DNA from: Methylotenera_A sp031379885
GTDB taxonomy: Bacteria > Pseudomonadota > Gammaproteobacteria > Burkholderiales > Methylophilaceae
DNA length: 5,561 bases
Assembly: GCA_031379885.1 (NCBI GenBank)
Contig: JANNFN010000101.1
Span: forward strand, 1 to 5,561
Direction: 5' to 3'
Positions within the stretch are counted from its first letter, which is position 1, and the number at the start of each line of letters is the position of its first letter. This document shows, in pieces, positions 1-4,156 of the stretch. A program made the translations under genes and the position numbers. Below the pieces are notes generated by a model. That model was not told the DNA's origin and made no database searches. It worked only from the letters and a program-made list of their open reading frames with translations.

Positions 1-279
1 CAGCTTACTTTTGCTTGCAAGTTGTTGCTTAATCAGCGCATTCAAGCGTTTTACATCTCCAGGACTTGCGCTATCAACGTACATAGGGTGCATGCCTAAT
101 GCATAACAACAATGCGGGTACTGGGCTGATAAATTGATTACTTTTTGAAAGTTATTTGGTTCGACCGCTGGTATCACGATCATCCCCACACCAACTTGGT
201 TGGCTTGATTTGCCACCGCTTCACGATCCGCATCAAACTCCGGCGCATCTAAATGACAGTGGGTATCAATCAGCATCAT
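1..279 (-). CDS. TatD family metal-dependent hydrolase, N-terminal 93 codons (cut by window edge)
   Basis: The reverse strand reads M-M-L-I-D-T-H-C-H-L-D at the start, which is the metal-binding HxH motif (H7, H9) that opens the TatD TIM-barrel hydrolases. A G-M-H-P motif at residues 62-65 fits the next conserved strand of this family. Members are cytoplasmic divalent-metal phosphohydrolases/DNases, about 255-265 residues long, so roughly two thirds of the protein lies beyond position 1. The reading frame is open to the edge. Two adjacent ATG codons could start it (279 or 276): the first makes an ATGA overlap with the ribD stop, the second a TGATG overlap, so either gives translational coupling to ribD. 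No Shine-Dalgarno sequence of its own is visible. The family call is confident. Which paralogue (TatD, YcfH or YjjV type) cannot be decided from this fragment. Confidence 0.9.
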   Translation of the reverse strand, partial: MMLIDTHCHLDAPEFDADREAVANQANQVGVGMIVIPAVEPNNFQKVINLSAQYPHCCYALGMHPMYVDSASPGDVKRLNALIKQQLASKSKL

Positions 280-1373
280 GCGCGCTGGCTAGGTTTTGCA
301 CGTAGGCGAATATCCACACCAATTTGGCGAATATCTAATATATCCAGCGCAATGGCTTGATTCATATCTGTAAACTCTGGCATCGCGAACATACTTTTAG
401 CAGATCCGCCCATAAGTTTTGGTGCATAATAAATTAAAAATTCGTCTATTAAACTTTGCGCCATTAACGCGCCATTCAAGCCTTCGCCACCCTCGACTAG
501 CACTTCATTGATTTCGCGGCTGGCAAGGTGGCTTAACAGCGTTTTTAGGCATACTTTACCTTCATTATTTGGGATGCAAAGTAACTCTGCACCTGCCGCC
601 AATAATTCAGCTTCTTTTTTCGGATTGGTTTGAGAAAATGCAATCAAGGCATTACCACCTTGCAATATTTTAGCTTTGGGAGAAATTTTTAATTGGCTAT
701 CAACAATCACTTTAAGTGGCTGCATATCAACTTCAATCTCGCGCACAGTCATGCTCGGATTATCCGCAGACACAGTACCTGCGCCTGTGAGGATGGCGCA
801 TGAACGTGCACGCCAATGTTGCACGTCTAACCGTGCTGGTTCACTGGTTATCCATTGACTGGCACCGTTACATAGCGCAGTTTTGCCATCTAAACTAGCG
901 GCGATTTTACTGCACACAAAAGGCATTCGGCGCGTCATACGCGAAATAAAACCTGGGTTTAAGGCTTGCGCCTGCGTTTCCATTAAGCCACAAGCCACTT
1001 CAATATTGTTTGATTTTAAAAGTGCCAAGCCGTTACCAGCCACTTCAGGATTAGGGTCTTGCATGGCAACTATCACCCTTGCAACGCCTGCTTTTACAAG
1101 CGCATCAGCACAAGGTGGAGTGCGGCCTGTGTGGCTACAGGGCTCTAGTGTTACATAAACTGTCGCGCCCCATGCTTGTGCGCCTGCTTGACGTAAAGCA
1201 AATACTTCAGCATGCGGCTCACCTGCTTTTAAATGCGCGCCTTCGCCGATTATTTTGCCATCTTTTACGACCACGCAGCCGACGCGTGGATTAGGCATGG
1301 TGCTATATAAACCTAGCTCTGCTAGTTGCAAAGCACGTGTCATATATAAGTGGTCGTCTGCAGAAAACGCCAT
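276..1373 (-). CDS. ribD: Bifunctional diaminohydroxyphosphoribosylaminopyrimidine deaminase / 5-amino-6-(5-phosphoribosylamino)uracil reductase RibD
   Basis: RibD catalyses the second and third steps of riboflavin synthesis in the cytoplasm: deamination of the pyrimidine made from GTP, then NADPH-dependent reduction of the ribosyl side chain. The N-terminal deaminase domain (about residues 5-150) has the zinc signature HAE (H54, E56) and PCSHTGRTPPC (zinc cysteines C79 and C88). The reductase domain (about 150-360) starts with KIAASLDGKTA, continues with SQWITS (172-177) and GAGTVSADNP (197-206), and has the VEGGEGLNGA nucleotide-binding segment at 293-302. The 365-residue length is normal, so both activities should be intact. 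The ATG at 1373 gives the usual short leader before the D-x-x-Y-M helix; its ribosome site is weak (TAAAG just upstream), so translation may depend on read-through from nrdR 49 bp upstream. Its TGA overlaps the ATG of the tatD-like gene. Confidence 0.97.
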   Translation of the reverse strand: MAFSADDHLYMTRALQLAELGLYSTMPNPRVGCVVVKDGKIIGEGAHLKAGEPHAEVFALRQAGAQAWGATVYVTLEPCSHTGRTPPCADALVKAGVARVIVAMQDPNPEVAGNGLALLKSNNIEVACGLMETQAQALNPGFISRMTRRMPFVCSKIAASLDGKTALCNGASQWITSEPARLDVQHWRARSCAILTGAGTVSADNPSMTVREIEVDMQPLKVIVDSQLKISPKAKILQGGNALIAFSQTNPKKEAELLAAGAELLCIPNNEGKVCLKTLLSHLASREINEVLVEGGEGLNGALMAQSLIDEFLIYYAPKLMGGSAKSMFAMPEFTDMNQAIALDILDIRQIGVDIRLRAKPSQRA

Positions 1374-1401
1374 TAGGCTTTATAAACCGCGCTTAGAAGT
1401 C

Positions 1402-1425
1402 ACAAGACTATATATAACAAGACTA
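1402..1425. repeat. 9-bp direct repeat at the nrdR-ribD junction
   Basis: ACAAGACTA occurs perfectly at 1402-1410 and again at 1417-1425, a period of 15 bp, separated by TATATA. On the coding (minus) strand each copy begins with TAG. The right-hand copy supplies the nrdR stop codon, and the left-hand copy supplies a second TAG exactly five codons later in the same frame. This may be a small tandem duplication that gives a double stop. No function is established. Confidence 0.6.
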
Positions 1426-1866
1426 CAGATCACGAATGACATCATGGAAATCATCCACATCAGAAAAGCTGCGATAAACCGAGGCGAATCGGATGTAAGC
1501 CACTTTATCCATCAGTTTAAGTTCTTGCATCACACTTTCACCCAAGTCACGCGCGGGGATTTCGCGCTCACCCCTGCCCAGCAATTTTTGTACGATATGG
1601 TCTAGCGCGCGATCTACATACTCAGTGGGTACTGGCCGTTTGTGCAAGGCGCGCGTAAAAGAAAGTCGCAGTTTATCGCGATTAAACTCTTCGCGCGTGC
1701 CATTTGCTTTAACCACTTGCGGAAGATGTAAATCTGCAGTTTCGTAAGTAGTAAAACGTTTATCACAAGCCCCACATTTGCGACGACGCCGAATAGAATC
1801 ACCCTCATCATTCACTCTTGAGTCAATGACTTGAGTATCTGCATCGCCACAGAAAGGGCATTTCAC
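1423..1866 (-). CDS. nrdR: Transcriptional repressor NrdR
   Basis: NrdR is the ATP/dATP-sensing repressor of ribonucleotide reductase genes. The 147-residue protein begins MKCPFCGD and carries the zinc ribbon C3-x2-C6 ... C31-x2-C34, with the basic stretch IRRRRKC (25-31) that contacts DNA and the FTTYE motif at 38-42. An ATP-cone domain follows (about 49-139), with the N-G-x-R-E-x-F-x-R-x-K-L pattern and the closing VAYIRFASVYR segment. Length and both domains match the family. The start codon is GTG (1864-1866); it is fixed by the invariant MKCPFC beginning and by a GGAAAA ribosome site just upstream. The gene sits 19 bp after glyA with no terminator between, so it is probably expressed from the glyA promoter. 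The glyA-nrdR-ribD order is common in betaproteobacteria. Confidence 0.97.
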   Translation of the reverse strand: MKCPFCGDADTQVIDSRVNDEGDSIRRRRKCGACDKRFTTYETADLHLPQVVKANGTREEFNRDKLRLSFTRALHKRPVPTEYVDRALDHIVQKLLGRGEREIPARDLGESVMQELKLMDKVAYIRFASVYRSFSDVDDFHDVIRDL

Positions 1867-1872
1867 TGGTTA

Positions 1873-1878
1873 TTTTCC
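1873..1878 (-). promoter_or_regulatory. Ribosome binding site supporting the GTG start of nrdR
   Basis: On the minus strand GGAAAA ends 6 bases before the GTG at 1866-1864 and lies in the 19-bp glyA-nrdR gap. There is no in-frame ATG near the conserved N-terminus, so this site and the MKCPFC motif together fix the start. Confidence 0.6.
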
Positions 1879-1885
1879 AAGATAG

Positions 1886-3133
1886 TTATGCACCGTAAAC
1901 TGGGAATCTTGCGGTTAATGTGTGCACTTTAGCTTTTACCGCATTAATCACATTCTCATCAGTTGGGTTATCCAGCACATCCGCAATTAAATTCGCCACC
2001 AACTTTGCTTCCTCTTCTTTAAAGCCACGTGTCGTAATCGCTGGCGAGCCAATACGAATACCAGAAGTAACAAATGGGCTTTCTGGATCGTTTGGAATCG
2101 CATTTTTATTCACCGTAATATGCGCCAAACCAAGTGCAGCATCTGCAGCTTTACCGGTTAAGCCTTTTGGGCGCAAATCCACCATAAACATGTGCGACTC
2201 TGTACGGCCAGAAATAATGCGCAATCCGCGTGCTGTCAAGGCCTCAGCCAACACTACTGCATTTTTAAGCACTTGTGTTTGATAGGCTTTAAACTCTGGC
2301 TGGGAGGCCTCTAAAAACGCCGTTGCTTTACCTGCAATCACGTGCATCAATGGACCACCCTGCAGACGTGGACACACGTTTGAATTAAGTGATTTTTCAA
2401 ACTCTGCCTTGGCTAAAATACTCCCACCACGTGGGCCGCGTAAGGTTTTGTGTGTAGTTGATGTTACAAAATCAGCGTGTGGCACTGGATTCGGATAAAC
2501 ACCCGCGGCTATCAAACCAGAATAATGCGCCATATCGACCATGAAATACGCACCTACTTTTTTAGCAATTTCACTCATGCGTGCCCAGTCAAAACGCAGC
2601 GCGTAAGCTGAAGCACCGCCGATTAACAACTTAGGCTTAGCTTCAATCGCAATTCGCTCCATTTCATCGTAATCAATCTCTTCTTTATCATTGAGACCAT
2701 AAGCGACAATATTGAATAATTTGCCTGAAAGATTTGCAGGTGAGCCATGTGTTAAGTGCCCGCCATGACCAAGATTCATACCCATCACAGTATCGCCTGG
2801 TTTTAAAATAGAAAAATACACTGCTTGATTAGCTTGAGAACCAGAATGTGGCTGTACGTTTGCATATTCTGCACCGTATAAGGCTTTCAGGCGGTCGATT
2901 GCCAACTGTTCAACTTGGTCTACATATTCACAACCACCATAAAAACGTTTACCAGGATAGCCTTCTGCATATTTATTGGTGAGTTGTGAGCCCTGTGCTT
3001 CCATCACCGCTGGGCTGGTGTAGTTTTCTGAAGCAATCAATTCAATATGTTGATGTTGACGCACAACTTCTGCATCTATCATGGCTGCAAGTGCTGGATC
3101 GGCGGTATGAAGATTATTTGACGTACTAAACAT
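1886..3133 (-). CDS. glyA: Serine hydroxymethyltransferase
   Basis: GlyA is the cytoplasmic PLP enzyme that interconverts serine plus tetrahydrofolate with glycine plus 5,10-methylene-tetrahydrofolate, the main source of one-carbon units. The 415-residue length is standard. Visible landmarks are ELIASEN (31-37), LTNKYAEGYPGKRFYGG (51-67), the Ser-Gly substrate/PLP loop PHSGSQAN (95-102), D200 and H203 in VDMAHYSG, the Schiff-base lysine K229 in TSTTHKTLRGPRGG (224-237), QGGPLMHVIAGKA (258-270), and TSGIRIGSPAITTRG (356-370), which carries the carboxylate-binding arginine R360. One normally conserved stretch is unusual: NVCPRLQGG (252-260), where relatives usually have a V-F-P-G-x-Q-G-G pattern. 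The ATG at 3133 follows a GGAAAG site 9 bases upstream. It is the first gene of the leftward operon. Confidence 0.98.
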   Translation of the reverse strand: MFSTSNNLHTADPALAAMIDAEVVRQHQHIELIASENYTSPAVMEAQGSQLTNKYAEGYPGKRFYGGCEYVDQVEQLAIDRLKALYGAEYANVQPHSGSQANQAVYFSILKPGDTVMGMNLGHGGHLTHGSPANLSGKLFNIVAYGLNDKEEIDYDEMERIAIEAKPKLLIGGASAYALRFDWARMSEIAKKVGAYFMVDMAHYSGLIAAGVYPNPVPHADFVTSTTHKTLRGPRGGSILAKAEFEKSLNSNVCPRLQGGPLMHVIAGKATAFLEASQPEFKAYQTQVLKNAVVLAEALTARGLRIISGRTESHMFMVDLRPKGLTGKAADAALGLAHITVNKNAIPNDPESPFVTSGIRIGSPAITTRGFKEEEAKLVANLIADVLDNPTDENVINAVKAKVHTLTARFPVYGA

Positions 3134-3142
3134 GGCGAAGAA

Positions 3143-3148
3143 CTTTCC
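3143..3148 (-). promoter_or_regulatory. glyA ribosome binding site
   Basis: GGAAAG on the minus strand, 9 bases before the glyA ATG at 3133. This is moderately good complementarity to the 16S rRNA tail and supports the chosen start. Confidence 0.55.
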
Positions 3149-3192
3149 AATAAAAGTGTTGTAAACGCAATACTTTAGAAGAGATAAATAGC

Positions 3193-3220
3193 GTAATAAG
3201 GTGTTATTTTATCATGTCGA
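3193..3220 (-). promoter_or_regulatory. Possible sigma-70 promoter for the glyA operon
   Basis: On the minus strand TCGACA (3220-3215, 5 of 6 matches to the -35 consensus) and TATTAC (3198-3193, 4 of 6 to the -10) are 16 bp apart, which would give a leader of about 50 nt before glyA. A competing -10-like TAAAAT lies at 3211-3206 but has no good -35. The region is AT-rich, so such matches are easy to find and this is only a candidate. Confidence 0.25.
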
Positions 3221-3301
3221 ATTGCATATTAAACCTTACATGCGACAAATAGATGCCTAAAATAGACAATTGAATGGCACCTACTAAAACTCAACTCACT
3301 T

Positions 3302-3318
3302 TGCACTAAATTGGTTCA
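3302..3318. promoter_or_regulatory. NtrC-like (nitrogen regulator I) binding site
   Basis: TGCACT-AAAT-TGGTTCA matches the NtrC enhancer consensus TGCACC-N4-TGGTGCA at 11 of 13 fixed positions; one of the two differences is a C-to-T change at a position where known sites often have T. Its centre (3310) is about 116 bp before the start point predicted from the sigma-54 promoter at 3399-3415, a typical enhancer distance. Motif and spacing are seen in the sequence; NtrC binding is inferred. Confidence 0.5.
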
Positions 3319-3321
3319 TAT

Positions 3322-3338
3322 CGCACAACTTGCTTGCA
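3322..3338. promoter_or_regulatory. Second, weaker NtrC-like site
   Basis: CGCACAACTTGCTTGCA keeps the outer half-sites (GCAC at 3323-3326 and TGCA at 3335-3338), 8 of 13 fixed positions. Its centre is exactly 20 bp from that of the first site, about two helical turns, so both would lie on the same face of the DNA. NtrC enhancers usually come in pairs of unequal strength. By itself this match would not be convincing. Confidence 0.28.
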
Positions 3339-3355
3339 TACAACATCCAACTATT

Positions 3356-3372
3356 TTAATTTTAAAAATTAA
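3356..3372. repeat. Perfect 17-bp AT palindrome
   Basis: TTAATTTT-A-AAAATTAA, two 8-base arms around one base. It lies between the NtrC-like sites and the sigma-54 promoter, where DNA bending or IHF binding usually helps the activator reach the polymerase. It contains only A and T in an AT-rich tract, so it may be compositional. Confidence 0.5.
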
Positions 3373-3398
3373 GTTATTGTTTTTATTGATTTAAATAT

Positions 3399-3415
3399 TT
3401 GGCATGTAATTTGCT
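3399..3415 (+). promoter_or_regulatory. Sigma-54 (RpoN) promoter, -24/-12 type
   Basis: TTGGCATGTAATTTGCT fits the RpoN consensus YTGGCACGRNNNTTGCW with two mismatches. The diagnostic GG (3401-3402) and GC (3413-3414) doublets are separated by exactly 10 bp, as required. The C of the -12 element places the start point near 3426-3428. It points away from glyA, towards the terminator at 3458-3484 and iscX. The NtrC-like sites upstream supply the activator that every RpoN promoter needs, which raises confidence above that of the motif alone. Confidence 0.6.
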
Positions 3416-3429
3416 AATACTTAATTAGC
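3413..3429. repeat. Inverted repeat overlapping the sigma-54 -12 element
   Basis: GCTAAT-ACTTA-ATTAGC is a perfect 6-bp dyad with a 5-base loop, spanning the -12 GC and the predicted start point. It could be a repressor operator or simply chance in AT-rich DNA. Most of it would not be in an RNA that starts at about 3426. Confidence 0.4.
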
Positions 3430-3484
3430 GTATTTTCTCCAAAGTCGCTTCCCTCTTGCCCAGCCCTTGCGCTGGGCTTTTTTT
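3426..3484 (+). ncRNA. Predicted RpoN-dependent small RNA, about 59 nt
   Basis: The start is predicted from the sigma-54 promoter spacing and the end from the U tract of the intrinsic terminator. No plus-strand gene precedes the terminator, so some transcript must begin inside the gap. The first 32 nt are mostly unstructured and C/U-rich, with CTCC at 3437-3440 and TTCCCTC at 3449-3455, both able to pair with purine-rich ribosome sites. The rest is the terminator hairpin plus U tail, the usual Hfq-binding end. This layout resembles known base-pairing sRNAs; RpoN-driven examples elsewhere include NrsZ, CrcZ, GlmY/GlmZ and Qrr. No sequence similarity to any of them is claimed. The alternative is an attenuated leader of the iscX operon. 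Confidence 0.45.
3458..3484 (+). terminator. Rho-independent terminator on the plus strand
   Basis: GCCCAGC (3458-3464) pairs perfectly with GCTGGGC (3471-3477) around a 6-base loop and is followed directly by seven T residues (3478-3484). The minus strand has no T tract after the hairpin, so it works only rightward. It cannot end glyA, which runs the other way. It ends the predicted small RNA and insulates the iscX promoter just downstream. Confidence 0.87.
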
Positions 3485-3517
3485 GTGTGCATTTTCCATC
3501 CAACACTCATCATTACT

Positions 3518-3546
3518 TTGGCCTATCTTTAGGCTCGCGTTATAAT
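3518..3546 (+). promoter_or_regulatory. Sigma-70 promoter of the iscX operon
   Basis: A perfect TATAAT (3541-3546) lies 17 bp after TTGGCC (3518-3523, 4 of 6 to the -35 consensus). Transcription would start near 3553, giving a leader of about 24 nt before the iscX ATG at 3577. It comes right after the terminator, as expected for an independent unit. It also rules out the longer open frame from 3487 as the true iscX start. Confidence 0.65.
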
Positions 3547-3576
3547 GAGGTCTTAAATGTTGTTAAGAGTTGTCAA

Positions 3577-3771
3577 ATGAAGTGGACAGACAGTCAAAGA
3601 ATTGCCGAAGAGTTGTTTGATAAATATCCAGATATTGACCCAAAAATAATTCGCTTTACTGATTTAATGGCTTGGGCAATGGCTCTGGATGGCTTTAATG
3701 ATGCGCCTGAGCATTGTGGTGAAAAAATCTTAGAAGCAATTCAATTAGCTTGGATTGAAGAAGCCCAGTAA
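3577..3771 (+). CDS. iscX: Iron-sulfur cluster assembly protein IscX
   Basis: IscX (YfhJ) is a small acidic frataxin-like protein that binds the cysteine desulfurase IscS and iron and tunes the rate of cluster assembly. This 64-residue protein starts MKWTDSQRIAEELF and keeps the family core: P-D-I-D-P (25-29), I-R-F-T-D-L (32-37), a W and a D-G-F-N-D-A-P segment, then EKILEAIQLAWIEE near the C-terminus. The open frame extends 30 codons further upstream, but that part overlaps the promoter and has no family similarity. The ATG at 3577 gives the standard length and has AAGAG 7 bases upstream. The acidic patch at the D-x-F-x-D-x-P segment has fewer acidic residues than the E. coli protein. Unusually, it is not beside hscA/fdx within this window; it heads an operon with a membrane protein and a phosphohexomutase. 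Confidence 0.93.
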   Translation: MKWTDSQRIAEELFDKYPDIDPKIIRFTDLMAWAMALDGFNDAPEHCGEKILEAIQLAWIEEAQ

Positions 3772-3788
3772 ATTGAAAGTGTGCAGCC

Positions 3789-4151
3789 ATGTTTGAAGCC
3801 TTATTCTTGCTATTTGTTAAGCATTTTATCTGCGATTTTCCATTGCAAGCCAATCCATGGATGTACCGCAACAAGGGCATTTACATGCACCTAGGCGGCG
3901 TTACCCACGCAGGTATACATGCACTCGGCACACTGTTAGTGCTGGCACCTTTTATTGGTAGCTTATCTGTCATGTATGCTGCGATTGATATGCTGGTGCA
4001 TTACCACATTGATTGGGCGAAAATGAAAGTTAGCAAACATTATGACTTGCAACCTGACAACAGTGAGCGATTTTGGATATTGCTCGGCTTTGATCAATTG
4101 CTGCATCACATTACCTATTTCGCCATTGTTTACTTCGCTTTTAAACTATAA
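3789..4151 (+). CDS. DUF3307 family small integral membrane protein
   Basis: This is a 120-residue hydrophobic protein with about four likely membrane segments (roughly residues 3-19, 36-57, 59-77 and 99-118). It shows the DUF3307 layout: H12-x3-D16-x3-Q20 in the first segment, a Trp/Lys-containing loop, H34, H40 and H44 before and in the second, D67-x3-H71-x3-D75-x2-K78 in the third, and FDQLLHH (101-107) near the last. The function of the family is unknown. Conserved His and Asp spaced one helical turn apart inside the membrane suggest a metal site or a membrane-embedded enzyme, but this is inference. The start is the ATG at 3789 with a weak GAAAG site 9 bases upstream, 17 bp after iscX. 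It ends 5 bp before the phosphohexomutase gene, so the three are almost certainly co-transcribed. Confidence 0.85.
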   Translation: MFEALFLLFVKHFICDFPLQANPWMYRNKGIYMHLGGVTHAGIHALGTLLVLAPFIGSLSVMYAAIDMLVHYHIDWAKMKVSKHYDLQPDNSERFWILLGFDQLLHHITYFAIVYFAFKL

Positions 4152-4156
4152 ATCTT

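Larger units (their letters stand above)
3134..3576. other. 443-bp divergent intergenic region between glyA and iscX
   Basis: This is the only long stretch without a protein gene. It holds the glyA leader and promoter on the left. In the middle are an NtrC-like palindrome and an AT-rich tract with a perfect 17-bp palindrome. To the right are a sigma-54-type promoter, a predicted small RNA with its terminator, and finally the iscX promoter. Open frames inside it are very short (12-13 codons) and show no protein-like features. No riboswitch fold could be recognised by eye on either strand. Confidence 0.8.

Noticed and set aside
1405..1420. NrdR box in the nrdR-ribD gap
   Set aside because: Only the left half and the core match the 16-bp consensus (about 11 of 16). 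The right flank fails, there is no second box at the usual spacing, and ribD is not a known NrdR target.
1255..1605. Plus-strand open frame of 116 codons opposite ribD and nrdR
   Set aside because: It lies antisense to two clearly conserved genes and their gap and has no recognisable protein features. The other plus-strand frames opposite ribD and glyA, and the minus-strand frames opposite the DUF3307 gene and algC, fail for the same reason.
3215..3247. Interrupted dyad TGTCG...CGACA upstream of glyA
   Set aside because: Arms match only with a 5-base bulge and a long spacer. It overlaps the possible glyA -35, but the match is too weak to call an operator.
3214..3252. Short plus-strand frame of 12 residues with a weak AAGGTG upstream (a similar one at 3274-3309)
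   Set aside because: Very short, in AT-rich leader DNA of the opposite gene, with no promoter and no protein-like composition.
3134..3301. Glycine or folate riboswitch in the glyA leader
   Set aside because: I could not find the paired conserved cores of a glycine riboswitch or a folate (THF) aptamer. The putative leader is also only about 50 nt from the best promoter candidate.
3379..3391. IHF site between the NtrC-like sites and the sigma-54 promoter
   Set aside because: AATCAA is present on the minus strand, but the TTR part reads AAC, and the position is very close to the promoter. A bend here is plausible but the motif is not good enough to call.
3458..3484. Terminator belonging to the glyA operon
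   Set aside because: The T tract lies only on the plus strand, and the site is upstream of glyA, which is transcribed the other way.
3487..3576. 30-codon N-terminal extension of iscX (ATG at 3487)
   Set aside because: It runs through the TATAAT promoter, has no IscX similarity and would make the protein 94 residues instead of the usual 64-66.
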